This document shows, piece by piece, positions 46,636 to 61,854 of a stretch of DNA of 64,000 nucleotides (its first letter is position 1; every line of letters starts with the position of its first letter). The position numbers were made by a program, and so were the translations under genes. The stretch spans positions 13,950,001 to 14,014,000 of the forward strand of contig CM075940.1 in the NCBI GenBank assembly GCA_038030265.1, written 5' to 3'. The notes beneath the pieces were generated by a model. That model ran no database searches. It was given only the letters and a program-made list of their open reading frames with translations, and was not told the origin of the DNA. The stretch comes from Corythucha ciliata. Taxonomy: Eukaryota; Arthropoda; Insecta; Hemiptera; Tingidae.

Positions 46636-46980
46636 AGTGGCCTGGAAACTGACGAAAGTGGCCTTGAAACTGACAAAGTGCACTGGAAACTGACAAAATG
46701 GCCTGGAAACTGAGAAAACGGCCTGGAAACTAACTAAGTGAAACCTAAAAAGTGACAAATTGTAGCCCGGAAAGTGAAAAAGTAGTCTGGAAATTGACAC
46801 TGTGGCCGGGAAACAGAAAAAGTGGCTTGGAAACTTACAAAGTGGCCTGGAAACTGAAAAGTGGCCAGGAAATCGAAAAAGTGGCCTGGAAACTGTCAAA
46901 ATGACTCGGCTGATTGATGAAGTGACTTGGAAACTGACAAAAAAGCCTGGAAGCCTCACCTGAAAACTGACAAAATTGGC
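46636..46980 (+). repeat. Minisatellite family E, unit about 20 bp
   Basis: About 16 degenerate copies of GTGGCCTGGAAACTGACAAA. The 151-residue minus-strand open frame is a translation of this repeat. Confidence 0.9.
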
Positions 46981-47100
46981 TTTGAATGCAATAAGCGAAG
47001 TTGACAGGAAACTTAACGCCCCCCCCCTTTTTTTTCTTTACCAGGATCTGGCTTTTCTAAGAAAAGTATGGAAAATCTCCCATTCTGGATTTTCTGCTCA
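46976..47100 (+). repeat. Dispersed repeat, left partner of an inverted pair
   Basis: TTGGCTTTGAATGCAA, then GCGAAGTTGACAGGAAACT, a C-run/T-run and TCTGGCTTTTCTAAGAAAAG reappear as the reverse complement at 48111-48227. Confidence 0.8.
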
Positions 47101-47870
47101 AATTGAGAAAAAGTGCAAATTCCTGCTAAAAATAGAAAAAATTATGGTAATCTGCAGTTAAAATTGAGGAAGTGAACGCACATTCGCGGCTAAAATGAAG
47201 AAAAATCGCTCACCCGCAAATAGGGGAAAATCACTACATCATGGCTAAAATTGAAAAAACGCAAATGCGTAGCTTCCGTTTGAGACTAAAACTGAAAATA
47301 AAAACGCTAATCCATGGGAAAAATTTGTAGAAAAAAATCACTTATTAGCCTAAATAAGCGTGGCGTAAATAAAAAAACGCTATAACTTTTGGCTCAAATC
47401 AGGAAAAAGTGCTCATTCCCGGCCAAAACTGGAAGAAATAGCCAATTTGTAGCTAAAATTGAGGATAACGCCGCAATTTGTGGTCAAAATTGAGAAAGTT
47501 CGCAAATTCACGGGTGAGAATCGCTACTAAAATTGAGAAAAAGCGCTAATTCACGTCTCCTGATGAAGCAGGCAACTTTGAGGCTAAAATTGAGAAAAAG
47601 CTCGGAATTTATGGCTTCATGTGAAAAAAAAAAAAACTTCTAATTCGCGGCTAAAACTTCCCAGTCAGCAATGAAATATTTTTTAAACGATTTGTTATAA
47701 ACATTTAAAAAACATTAAAAACACAAAAAGCACTCATTCGCGGCAAAATTTCAGAAATTCGCGGCTAAAATTTAGAAATTCGCGGCATAATCTCTAATTG
47801 GCGGATAGGGTGTGGAAACGGTCGTGGTAATTCGTGGCTAAAATAAGGAAAAGGAGATAGTTTAACGCTA
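47100..47870 (+). repeat. Satellite family A block, plus orientation
   Basis: Degenerate 28-bp units lead into a right-end-like sequence at about 47860-47945 (ATATGTATAATCACTGGCGA, then G/C runs) similar to the terminus near 43860-43935. Confidence 0.7.
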
Positions 47871-48110
47871 CGTAAAAATTATATTCCATGTTTATACATA
47901 TGTATAATCACTGGCGACAATGAGGGGGCGATCGCCCCCCCCCTGTTCCCCGCAAGCTCAAGTCGTTTTTTTCACCAAATGTGATTCAATTCTTCACGGT
48001 GAAAAATGGCGATTACGATTTAAATGATGTTGGGTTAAAATTGTCACTTATTGATACAGTTTTTGTGGTATATTGAGGGCGGCAATACGCGTTTCTTAGC
48101 CGAAGGAATT

Positions 48111-48227
48111 CAGAATGGGGGCTTCTCCATACTTTTGTTAGAAAAGTCAGATTCTGGTGAAGAAAAAAAAAGGGGGGAGGGTTCAGTTTCCTGCCAACTT
48201 CGCTTGTATTCAAAGCCAATTTGTCAG
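48111..48227 (-). repeat. Dispersed repeat, right partner of an inverted pair
   Basis: Reverse complement of 46976-47100 with scattered substitutions. It begins CAGAATGGGGGCTTCTCCAT. Confidence 0.8.
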
Positions 48228-48229
48228 TT

Positions 48230-48712
48230 GTGCGGTTGAGACGGTTTGTGATGATCAAATCCCGCCACAGCAAGTTTTCGGGACCAAACATCAACGAAAT
48301 TGCTATTTTCCGGTTTTTAAAATTAAAGTTCCTCTTGGTCTTTGATTTCGCAAATTTGACTGTTACGGGATTTTTTTTTCTCCTTCAGTGACCGTAGAAA
48401 CCGAGCTTGCCAACCACGACAGTGCCCTAACGAGTAGCCGCTGCAAAGTCACGACATTTTTGAATATCCGCAATTAGTTTTACGGCTTCAAACTGAATAG
48501 CCAAAATTCTGAGTCCCTTCTTTTGGTTTAGTGAGCCCGTAAACCGGCGAACGAAAGGTCTGTTGTGTCACAAAACGTCCAATTTCGTCCTCACAAGAGT
48601 GGTAGTAGATTTGTCCATGCCTCCACAGACGAGGCACGGAGCTTTATCGCTTTTCTCAGACGCCTTCTACATGTGTGATTTTAAATTATAAAACCACTAA
48701 TTTTTAAAGATT
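48230..48712. other. Gene-free stretch downstream of ATP synthase alpha
   Basis: No recognised gene or repeat family. Confidence 0.4.
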
Positions 48713-48718
48713 TTTATT
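48713..48718 (-). promoter_or_regulatory. Poly(A) signal of ATP synthase alpha
   Basis: AATAAA on the minus strand, about 175 nt past the stop codon. Confidence 0.5.
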
Positions 48719-48892
48719 AAACAACAATTAACCAAATACTGGATGAACTATTACATCAGGCGGGGCGACGCGTTACGAAGGTGTAAACCAAACAGGTTTT
48801 TTTTTGTTTGTTTGTTTTTTCAAAGTAAAAATATGAAATAAAAATGAAGGAGGACTGATATTGAGAATCTACTTATAGTATAGACTAATATT

Positions 48893-52023
<3,131 letters not shown>

Positions 52024-53100
52024 GATGTTGAATGTAAAAGGCGCCGGCTGAAGAATTAAAATGAGAATAAGGGACTCGCTGTGAGAGAAGACTAAAATTG
52101 AAGAACCACCCCTGCCAAAGTGGACGTCGTCTCTCGTTGGGCGAACTGAAAGAAAGGTCTCAAGGACGAGTGAAAAAAGCCAGTGATACACTGAGAGCAG
52201 CACGTAACATTTACGCATGCGAATGATTTTTTTCATTCAATTTACGTCCAGTTTTCTTTAAAAATCCGCCCAATTTTCGTTAAAATAAAAGTTTCTTTTA
52301 TTCTCATGATTCAATAATAATTATCAACGACGTGTAGAAACCCAAATTATCCAGCTCGGCGGTAAAAGTGATTACCGCTCGTAAGTTTGAAATTTTCCTC
52401 CCGTTAGAGCGCACTACCGTCCAAGATTCACACCATGGTAAATTAGTAACGTATTTTGTATAGTAGGCCAGTCATATTAAACACAAAATTTCGCGGAAAT
52501 CAGGGAAGGGTGGTCGGGCTGAGCCCGAAGGGCCGATGCCCCCCCCCCCACAACTCTTTGACGGATCCCAGTCCTCCTGAGAAAACTGGTAACTACAGAT
52601 TAATTTTTCTCAGTAATAGTCCTTACAAGGTAAGCCTACAAAACCCCGGAACTGGCCTAATATAGCGAAGGCACACCCTTCAACCCATGACTCAAGACAC
52701 AAGGCTGTTTTATAGCGTACAGCTTAGCAGTTGGTTCAAAATTTTACTCATTGTGAACACCAAGAATACACGTCTAAAAGCATGCCGAAGCAGTTTGTGC
52801 CTTTGGGGCGTCTATACACAAGGGGGGGGGGGTGCACGCCGTCCATCTGAAGCTAGAGGGGGGGGAGCGCAAAACTTCATTAGAGGGGCAATGGAAATTA
52901 TTCGTGGTAGTGGGGGAGCGTCCAAAAGTGTCAAGGGGAATGCTGTCCGATAGTTCTTGATTTGTGGGTGCACTAGGTGGACACCGGGAGGGGGAATAAT
53001 CCAGGACATGTACCACACAATAAGGCTAGGAATTTCACCGGGGGGGGGGGGCTAGGAACATTTGTAACGAGGTGGAAAGCTTTATATTACTGCCCCTATA
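52024..53100. other. 5' flank of ATP5F1A
   Basis: Gene-free. The first 200 bp should include the 5' UTR and promoter of ATP5F1A, but no TATA or initiator assignment is convincing. G/C-runs occur near 52540 and 52824. Confidence 0.4.
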
Positions 53101-53331
53101 AGAAGCGCGGGGGCAATATATTTCATTCAGTTCATTCATCGTTCACATCAAATGTTACAATGATGCATCAGGCGACGTTTTCGAAGGCCGCGGGGGGGGG
53201 GGCGCAGCCATGAATTACAAGTTTCGTGGGATACAGAAAATAAATTTGAAGTTTCAGGGCTACATATTCGTGGACAATGATATTGAAAGTTTCGGTGAAT
53301 AATCAGCCGCGAAGTTGTGAGTTTCAAGCTT
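53101..53331 (+). repeat. Dispersed repeat, inverted copy of 29100-29306
   Basis: Reverse complement of 29100-29306 with about 70 bp extra around a G-run at about 53193-53202. Related degenerate units (GAAATTGTGAGTT) continue to about 53520. Confidence 0.8.
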
Positions 53332-53559
53332 AGCCCTAAAAGCCACAAAATTGAATATTTCGGAGGATAATTAGACGCGAAATTGCATTTTCCCTGGGAG
53401 CAATAGCCGCAAACTTACGAATTCACCGGCAGTGAAATTGTGAGTTCGGATCGATGAACATCCTCGAAATTGTAAGTTACTGAGCAGCTGCAAAATTACA
53501 GTTGGAAGACGGAAGGAGACCAACAAATGTGCCACTATTAAATCGAGATTTTAGGGTAG

Positions 53560-53680
53560 CATTGCAAGTGCTAAATTGTGCGATATTTAGCTCTTTCTAA
53601 CCCCAAATTTCGCGAATCTGGATCTTTTAGGAACCATGAATTTCGCGTGGTTACCACCATAAATTACTAAACTTTTCGGG
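53560..53680 (+). repeat. Satellite family C, short block
   Basis: CCCCAAATTTCGCGAATCTG and ATGAATTTCGCGTGG-like units. Confidence 0.5.
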
Positions 53681-53710
53681 GGGTTTGCTCCCTGCCTGCC
53701 CCCCCCCCCA

Positions 53711-55195
53711 ACAGTAGCGTACCGAGGTAGTGGCGAGTATTGGGCGGACCACCGCCCCCGAATAGCTTGAAGATGGAAAAATTATGATTTTTAGGTTTTA
53801 TGTTCAAGGATAAAGGCACGTGGAAAGGAGTCTTGATATCCGGTTGGACGGGCATTTTCAGTCCATCCGACCTGGAGGATAAAGCGTTGAAAGATGCTAA
53901 CCAAATTTTCCGCTGAATATTTGATTAAGCCTACGCAAAGCGCTATTCTGGAACCTAAAATTGAGAAATGTACTAATTCGCGCCTTACGGAGGCGACTTC
54001 GTGGCTAAAGGCTAAAACAGACAAAATACGCTGATCCTTACAGTTCGGTTAGGCGGCTGAAATTGCGAAGGAGCACTGAAATACTGTTCTTAGGGCAATT
54101 ATGCGTCATGAAGGCTGGAAAGAGCGCAGATATTCGTCGCTAAAAGTGCGAGAAAAAAAAAACGCTCATTCGCTGTTTCACGATGCAACTTCTAGACGAA
54201 AATTATGAAAAAATCGCAGAATCGAGAACTAAAGAGCCATTTTATGGCTAAATTTTAGGATAAAACACCATAATGGTCTGTTCTTGAACCAGCAGCTTCA
54301 CGGTTTTTCTAAAAATTCATCAATTCGGTGCTGAAATTGAGTAAAAGCTGTAATTAGCGGCTAAAATTTATCTTTTTTAGACGTGATCAAGCGATTTTTT
54401 GACGCTAATTAGTGCGTTTTCTCACTAATATTTGCGAATTAGCGTTTTACCTCAATTCTAGAAGCGGTTCTGGTTCAAGAACAGCACATTATGGCGTTTT
54501 ACTTTATTTTACCTATAAAATGGATCTATACTCCGCGATAGCACTCTAACTTATAATTCATAGCAAACATTTGTTAAAAGAGCCGATTCGCGGAATATAA
54601 TTGGGAAAACACTAATTCACTGCTGAAATTGGGAAAAATAGCTAATTACAGACTAAAATGTAGAAAAAACACTATAATTTGCGGATGATATTAAGGAACA
54701 CTGCTAAAATTCGTGAATAAAATGTAGAAAAAGCGCTAATTCACGGTTAAAATTGAGAAAAGCGCTATTCGCAGGTAAAATTCATAAAAAGTGCTGATTC
54801 ATGGCCAAAATTGAGAAGAACGCTAATTCGTGACTAAAATTAAGTAAACGCCAATTCCCGGCTCTTTGATGAAGGAATCTTCTTGGCCAAAATTGAGAAA
54901 AGGCGCTAACTAATGGCCAAGAGTATAAAAAGCCGCTGATTCACGGCAAATATTAAAAAACATCGCACATTCGCGGGTAAAATTGAGAAAAACGCTACAT
55001 GACTGTATGAGCGTTTGAAATGAAAACGCCAATTTGCGGCTAAAAATGAGAAATAGCTCAAATACCCAGGTAAAATTGAGAAAAATACGCAAATTAAAGG
55101 TCATAATGGAGAAGAACGCTAATCTGCAAATAAGGTGTGGAAAAAGCGCTGATTCGCAGCTAAAGCTAAGAATAAGCCATGTAATTTAACGCTAC
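53711..55195 (+). mobile_element. Third copy of the satellite-bearing element (right end missing)
   Basis: It begins CAGTAGCGTACCGAGG, like the left end at 41230, and repeats the subterminal order: AATAGCTT, GATTTTTAGGTT, CATCCGACCTGGAG and AGCGCTATTCTGG. The interior is family A satellite, mostly in plus orientation with a short inverted part at about 54370-54470. It fades into TTTAACGCTACGT near 55190, with no right terminus. Confidence 0.6.
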
Positions 55196-55269
55196 GTGGT
55201 GTTGATTTCATCCAATTTGTCAAAATTAGGCACTGAAATTTATTTTCAACGAGGGGGGGGGGGATTACT

Positions 55270-55325
55270 GCTCATAAGGAGGGGGGGATTTCGCGTCCAG
55301 CCATGGGGGGGGGATAGACGCCGCT
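55270..55325 (+). repeat. Uninterrupted copy of the repeat hit by the foldback at 29378
   Basis: CATAAGGAGG, TTTCGCGTCC, AGCCAT, a G-run and GATAGACGCCGCT lie adjacent here. At 29345-29645 the same pieces are split by the foldback after CGCGTCC. Confidence 0.7.
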
Positions 55326-55784
55326 GGTTTGTGCCTCAGCCCTCATGCCAAGCGTGGATACGGAGGGGGGGGTCATGACCCCCCCAATCATTAGAATATG
55401 AATATTCTTATGATAAATATGCGTAAAATTAATGACTATTCTCGATATTAAATAGTTTTATAATAATCCTATAATGAATATAGGTACCTACGTAAATGTT
55501 TTACTTATACCTTTTAGCTTAAAGGCTTATCTGATTAAACCCTCCCCCCACCCCAATCAAAAAAATAAAAATAAATAAATATGAATAATTTGTATGACCT
55601 CTTTCATGGTCATAATTGAAATAACTTTCTGTAACGACTTCTAAACCTCTTGGGGAGATTAGTGGCACATATTTTAGGATTTTCCGTAATTTAAAACCTT
55701 CAATGATCACCCCCCCCCCCCAAACCATTTGACTTTTTCAGAAGATTGATATGACGGTAGAACGCAATATTGGGTCTGTTAAAA

Positions 55785-55914
55785 CAAGGTGTTTGGAACA
55801 TGTTTGGAGAAGAGTTCCCATGCGGGACTAGCCAATAAAATTCAAGATGATTTGATTACATTTTATTGGATGATCCCATGTCAACTCTGCTCCGAACATG
55901 TTCCAAACACCTTG
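55785..55914. mobile_element. MITE-like hairpin with arms of about 57 bp
   Basis: Left arm 55785-55841 and right arm 55857-55914 are imperfect inverted copies starting CAAGGTGTTTGGAACATGTT. Loop of about 15 bp, no coding potential. G/C homopolymer runs lie on both sides. Confidence 0.8.
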
Positions 55915-55929
55915 CTAAAAAGCCTATTG

Positions 55930-56450
55930 CAACAACCCCCCCCCCCACAACCTGGTTACACTAATAAACGAGTGAAATTTTGCCATGTTTTCAAATTGCA
56001 TGCTTTATTATAACACCCCTCTCCCTTTCACCGTCAAATTTTTCGAGTGCCCCCCCCCCTCCAAAATGCTGCATACATTTTTCTCCAACTTTGCTGTCTC
56101 ATATCTGCACCGACACCGATTTTATAGTTTCGTTGCAATCTTCAGGGAACTGGGCGTTAGGACTTGATCGGAGACTTAGGCATTCTACCTCGATAGATTC
56201 AGTTCAGGAAAGCAGAAATTGTGATATTTGTGTTTAGTTCTTTCTCTTCGACTTGGTTGAGATCAACCAGTGCCGGCTTTAAGGTGGGGGGGGGGGGCGA
56301 GCCGGGCAACCACCCAAGGGGCGCCGTGACCTTAGTGGCTCGTCTAGCATAATGAGGAGGGGGGAGGGAAGGTGGACGAGAAAAAATGACCTAAGAAGCG
56401 CGCATTTGATTTATGAATATTTCAAATCTATAAAATAGCCGAAAATTGAA
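55930..56450. other. Gene-free stretch with C/G runs
   Basis: Contains several C-runs (about 55936 and 56050) and a transposon-end-like CCAGTGCCGGCTTTAAGG followed by a G-run at about 56270-56300. No gene. Confidence 0.4.
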
Positions 56451-57370
56451 GTTTTTTTTTTTTCAATTTTAGCCATGAATTACAGAGCTTTTTCTCTAAA
56501 CTTTGTCCGCAAATAGGTGATTTTCCTTAATTTTAGCTACGAAGTAGGGTTTTTATCCCATGTTAGCGATTTTTCTCAATTTTTGCTATGAATTGAAGTT
56601 TTCATCGATTTTTGCAGCAAATTAGCGATTTTTTACCTTTTCAGCAGTGAATTAGCACTTTGAGCTACAAGTACAGGGGAGGTTTTAATAGGCCTCCCGT
56701 GACGGGGGTAGCGGTAAAATGTGTTCTAACTCTCCCCTCACCACATACTTACACGATTCGCTTAATTTTCTTATACACAATATTGCCTGAAAGCTCACTG
56801 TCTCTGTTTCCCAAAAACTGGATTTTGTATTGCAGTGTATCTGCTCTGTATCTGACATCTGCTCAAGAATATGGACAACATTTGGAAGAATTTGGTTTAG
56901 GCCCGAACTTGCCTTCAGAAGCAACAGATTATTTTATTTTGCTGAATTTTAGCCCAGAGTCAGCGTTATTACCAAATTTTAGTCGTGAATTGACGTTTTC
57001 TCTAATATAGCCTTGAATTAGCCGATTTTTTTCATTTTACTTTATCCGCAAATTATCGGATTTTTTTACAATTTTAGTTGCGTATCTATTCTTCTCAAGT
57101 CCGCGAAATAGACTTGTTCCAAGTTTAGCCGCTAAGTATCACTTTTTGTCAATTTCATTAGCGAATTAGCTATTTTTCTCATTTTTTGGCGTGGATTTAT
57201 TGTTTGTCCAAATTTTAGCGGCTAATTATAGCTATATTCTTCCCAAATTTTAGTCGTGAATTAGCTGTGAATTAGTTGCTTTTCACTCTTTTTTTCCCGC
57301 GAATGGGCGATTTTAGTTTCGAAATTTGTCATTTTTCTCAATTTTAGCCCAGAATTATCGTGTTTTATTC
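56450..57370 (-). repeat. Satellite family A block, minus orientation
   Basis: TTTCTCAATTTT(A/T)GC(C/T) and GAATTAGCG units at about 28 bp, interrupted at about 56660-56930 by non-repeat sequence. Confidence 0.65.
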
Positions 57371-57379
57371 TAAACAACT

Positions 57380-58335
57380 GATTTATGACAACGAAACTGA
57401 CGATTTCAGCCCAAAAAAAAAAAAAAAAGAAAAAAAAAAAGTGTTTTTACCACCACAAAACTGAAAATTACGTCAGAGTTTTCAAGACAAAGTCGTCAGT
57501 TTTCGCGTAAAATACTATTTTCGGGGAAACCGTCAGTTTTGGGTTAAAATAATCACTTTTGGGGTGGAATAACCACCAGTTATAGGGTAAAATCGTCAGT
57601 TTAGGTACGTATAACGTGATTTTTTAGGAAGACAGTTGAAACCGTCATTTTTCGGATAAAATTGTCAGTTTTTATAGCGAAATCTTCCTTTTTCGGGTGA
57701 AACAAAGTTCTTTTCATGGTAAAATAATCATTTTCAGGGTACAATATTCAATTTTGAGGTGAAATCGTTTGAAGTTGTGGGGCAAAATCACCCAGTTTTG
57801 TACTTCGACGTCTTTTTGGGATTTCAAACACGTCGAGCTTTTGCGCGAAATCATGTGATCTAGTGTATATGTATTGCCTCATTTGGGAACAAATCGTCAA
57901 TATACTGTGGTCAAATTGTCAGTTTTTTGTTGAAATCGTCGGAATTTTTCAAGACAGAGTCGAACTAGTTTCGGTGTAAAATCATTTGTTTTGAGTAAAG
58001 CGTCAGTTATAATGTGAAATTGTCAGTTTTGGAGTAAAATGTCCAGTTTTTTGGTGGTACCGTCAGTTTTTTTAAAAAAATGAAATCGCGGTAGTTTGGG
58101 GTTGAAATCGACAGTGTTTTAGGTAATATGGTCAGTTTTTGTAGTGAAATCTTCGAAAGAACATTTCAGGTTTGGATTAAAATCGTCAAAGTCGTCAGTT
58201 TTGGAATGAAATATCCAGTTTTAGGGTAGAATCGCTAGCTGTGTTGTGAAAACTTCATTCTTCGGCGTGAAATTGTCTGTTTCAGAGTAAAATCTTCGGT
58301 TGTGGGTTCAAAAAATGTCAGTTTTTAACGTGTCT
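57380..58335 (+). repeat. Satellite family F, first block
   Basis: Degenerate units resembling AAATCGTCAGTTTTGGGGT at about 22-32 bp, preceded by an A-run at about 57413-57440. A related block lies at 58895-59155. Confidence 0.7.
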
Positions 58336-58894
58336 TATAGGCAAGACGACGAAAAAATAAAACGAAAAGGAAAATATTGTCAGTTTTTAAATAGAAAGGC
58401 TAACAACGATATTTTACAATCAGAGATGTTTGATTTTGACTGATTCTGTCCTTTTTTTTGAAAATTCAGTTTCCAGGGATCATTTTAACGATATAAAGCG
58501 CCTATAATCTGAGTAGATGAACTAAACCAGTTCTCTTGCCGAGGTCTCTACTATGGTGCATCCGCCATGTTCTGCCCACACCTAGCCTAGGGGCTGGCTA
58601 CGCCCCTGGTAGGTACTTAGTACTTTCAGTTACTCAGCTTATTTCTCCTAATTACTTGTGAGAGTTAACTTGGTGTATTCTACAAAGTGCATTTTGAGGA
58701 CCCCTGTGGCCTGTTGTTTTAATAATTTTTGCCCATTCCGTAAGTTTTCGTTAATTCCGTAAATTATAGAGTACAACCCGGCAAAACGGAACATTCGCGA
58801 GGAAACGCACTCACGCGAATCGCCAATTTCAAGGGGAAATTCACGCGACAAGGGCAAAATTTATGCAAAAAACGCCTCATCACAATAAGGGCAA

Positions 58895-59155
58895 TTTTAA
58901 GGTGAAATTGTCCATTTCATGAAAAAACGAAAAAACGTCCATTTCATTTTCACGAAGAAATTGTCAGTTTCATATGGACATTGTCAATTTCATAAGGAAA
59001 TAGTCAATTTTATGAAGTAATTGTAAATTTTATGAAGAAATTGTCAGTTGGGTGAGCAAAATTGTCATTTTTTGGAGCGAATTTTTAGTGTTATGAGGAA
59101 ATCGTTAGTCTGTATAGGAAACTGTGAAGAAGAAATCGTACATTTTCTCGGCATA
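58895..59155 (+). repeat. Satellite family F, second block
   Basis: Units such as GAAATTGTCAGTTTCATAAG at about 22-24 bp, a variant of the preceding block. Confidence 0.65.
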
Positions 59156-59711
59156 ATCACGCCACTCACCATTTTCGCTTGTATGAATATAAAGCCTTAT
59201 GAAATTAGTATATTTCACAACAAGTGAGGAAAGCGTCACTTTACGCGCTAATTACTAACAACGAGCGCGTGAAGACGCCTGCTCACGAATCTTACATTAC
59301 TTATATTACTTACATTACTTATATACTTTACATCACTTCTAGCAGTGACGTAAAGTACTTTCGTTCACTCCGTGGCGTAAAGTAAGCAAGATTGAAGTGT
59401 TTCTTTCGTCGTGAGGTTGCCACAATGAAAATAGCCACTTTCTCCGTAGGTCAAGCGAAAAGTATTTGAAAGGTCTGTTTATTTGTTAGTTTTGCCCGCC
59501 TTCCGCTGGAGGGCGGATCGATCGCTGAACGGGGTCCGTCACTCCGACAGTTTTACTTTTCATGTGTTTAGGTCGGTATCAGTGATAAGACAGTGCGGCT
59601 GGAAAGAGACCAACTTCGCACTCGTCGTTCTGTTTGTTTCTGTCCGATTTCTTACTTTTGTGGGTAAATTTGTCATTTTCCCACCGCACTTTGTACTATT
59701 TAGCTGTAAAT
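59155..59711. other. 5' flank of TAF13
   Basis: A short TTACATTACTTATATTAC simple repeat lies at about 59293-59330. The last 150-200 bp should carry the TAF13 5' UTR and promoter. A 95-codon open frame at 59483-59770 overlaps coding exon 1 in another frame and is discounted. Confidence 0.45.
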
Positions 59712-61692
59712 ATGTCAGACGACACATTCGAGCAGGTAATTATCTATCTGATAATTATTTATTCTTATAATTCTCTGTGTCTATAATATAGTTCACATTA
59801 TCTTTTCAAGGCACAGCTTTTCGGCTTTGTTATTAATAATAGATGCAATGGGACTCTTTATTCTTGTATTTTGTTTGAGATTGTCTCATCCAAGAGTATG
59901 ACTCCGTGAATGGACCGGTGAAGGGAGTATGGAAGTTTATGTTTCACACCGAGATTGTTTTCCTCCGTCAAACAGCTCTGGCAGAATGCAAGTTTTGACG
60001 AATGGATTTCCACACCCTTGGGCTTGACTCTTAATTCAACCACAATGCCTGTGTCAAGCTGCAAAACGTGTAATTGAGTCCAGGACTAGTCCTTCCTTAT
60101 GAAACACCGGTGGTGGATCCACGGAGGGGAGGACTCTCCCAAAACCTTGAACAATGGAAGTACTGACAAATAAAAACAAGGCAAACGCTAGTTTCCAGGA
60201 GTTCTGCTCCTTGGTTGCCTTGCATACAGACAAAATCGCTGAACTCTTCTTAGTATAAGCACTCTATATAGCATACAGCTAGAAAGGAACAACCTCAGAT
60301 TTTGAAATAGACATCCCTATTTGGGGGGGGGGGCATGTTGGTTTAACATTTAACAGCAATCAACTCCTTTATAGACACAGAATGTGGCAGTGATGGCTTA
60401 GTCCATTCTCCCTTACCATCCTATCAGTCCTAAAGTTTTCCCTCCTGAAACTCAATTCTTGATTCTCCACTGTGTGAAAGAAACTGTACGCTTGAAGAAG
60501 AATCTGTAAATTTGCTTAGAATGCCATTCAAATTAACGCTATACGTATATGTGTGAAAATCAGTCTCCCAACTTGTTTTTCGTTGTGTTGGAATTTCCTA
60601 TAGATAAAGAATAATATTTTATCCTCAATATACATAGTACATATTAATCTGCCTGATAACTAATTTTCAAGTCACCAATTGGTTGGGTTCGCTTTTAGTA
60701 CTTCATAACAATGCGCATCTGACATAATCTTCGCTTTTCACAACACCCAAACAAAATTTTCCGAATGGGAAGTCATTTGTGATTAACCTAAAAACTTCCC
60801 CTTAAAAATGGGGAAAAAATGAAGAATGACCAAATTTATTTTCTGCAGAACTCCCGCCATGGAATTGATCAGATGCCTCGTAGTCCTGTTTCCAACATGC
60901 CAGTGTCATCTGGATTGGTAAGGAGTCGCTGACTTTTTTTTTTTTTTGTTACCAATTGTGGACCCTTTTCCTTGGATCCAAACGTTTCCCTGTTCTGTCT
61001 GGAACGTTCTACGCGGTGACCTTTTTCGCTTTGGTGGAGCCGGTTTAATTAAATAAATGGAAACAGACGTAAGGGTGCAACATGAAATGATTCTTGAGCG
61101 TGTAAGGTACTAAATATTCAGTAAGCTTGACACTGCCATTTAGTTGTCACCAGATTATGATGTGACGTGGGCAGTACTCGCCGCGAGGTGAGAGAGTGAA
61201 GCACGCATCACATTAGAATGTGGCAAACTTACGAATTGATCACTGATTGTGAGAAGAAAAAAAAAAAAAAAAAAAAAACAATAAAGTATTGTGAAATGTG
61301 ATTTTCACCGGAAAAAAGCGCTTGACTCAAAATCTCTTATGTTAAATCTGTTACAGTTTGACGAAGAGGAAGCCGAAAGCATTCCACTGACGGGAAAGCG
61401 CCGACTCTTTTCGAAAGAACTTCGTTGCATGATGTACGGATTCGGCGATGACCAGAATCCGTACACTGAGTCGGTCGACCTTCTCGAGGATTTGGTCATC
61501 GAGTATATCACGGATATGACGCACAAAGCGATGGAAATAGGACGAACGGGTCGTGTACAAGTTGAGGACATTATATTTTTAGTGAGAAAAGACCCTAGAA
61601 AGTATGCGCGAGTTAAAGATCTTTTGACGATGAACGAAGAACTTAAAAAGGCTCGAAAGGCGTTTGACGAGGTTAAATACGCGGTTCCTTAA
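59712..61692 (+). CDS. TAF13: Transcription initiation factor TFIID subunit 13
   Basis: Histone-fold subunit of TFIID that pairs with TAF11 in the nucleus. Exons are 59712-59735, 60849-60917 and 61357-61692 (TAA); 429 nt, 142 aa (human 124). The strongly conserved last exon contains RLFSKELRCMMYGFGDDQNP, YTESVDLLEDLVIEYI, GRVQVEDIIFLVRKDPRKYA and VKDLLTMNEELKKARKAFDE, covering the histone fold at about 45-130. The two upstream exons are less certain: they are phase-0 with good splice sites and give an N-terminus MSDDTFEQ plus a linker rich in Ser and Pro. The last exon also has an in-frame ATG at 61291 without homology. Intron 1 is 1.1 kb. Confidence 0.9.
59736..60848. other. TAF13 intron 1
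   Basis: No satellite units are seen. A 68-codon minus-strand open frame at 59858-60064 has no recognised similarity. A G-run lies at about 60321-60330. Confidence 0.4.
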
Positions 61693-61854
61693 ATAATTGA
61701 TTGATTTATTCCTCTTTGTTTTTTATTTTATTTTATTCATTAACTTGGATCTCTTTAAATTAAAAGTGCATTATTAATGTCTGACACTTAAGCATACTTT
61801 TAAGATTCAGTTGCAATATTTTAAATTGGATAAAATATGTGATACGACACGTAT

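Noticed and set aside
46504..46959. 151-residue minus-strand open frame
   Set aside because: It is the translation of the 20-bp minisatellite, with a repeating Ser-Arg-Pro/Phe pattern.
59483..59770. 95-codon open frame over TAF13 exon 1
   Set aside because: The TAF13 exon uses another frame with a proper donor, and this frame has no similarity.
61291..61356. In-frame ATG upstream of the conserved TAF13 exon as the true start
   Set aside because: A strong acceptor at 61355-61356 and two phase-compatible upstream exons give a better N-terminus; the stretch before it looks intronic.
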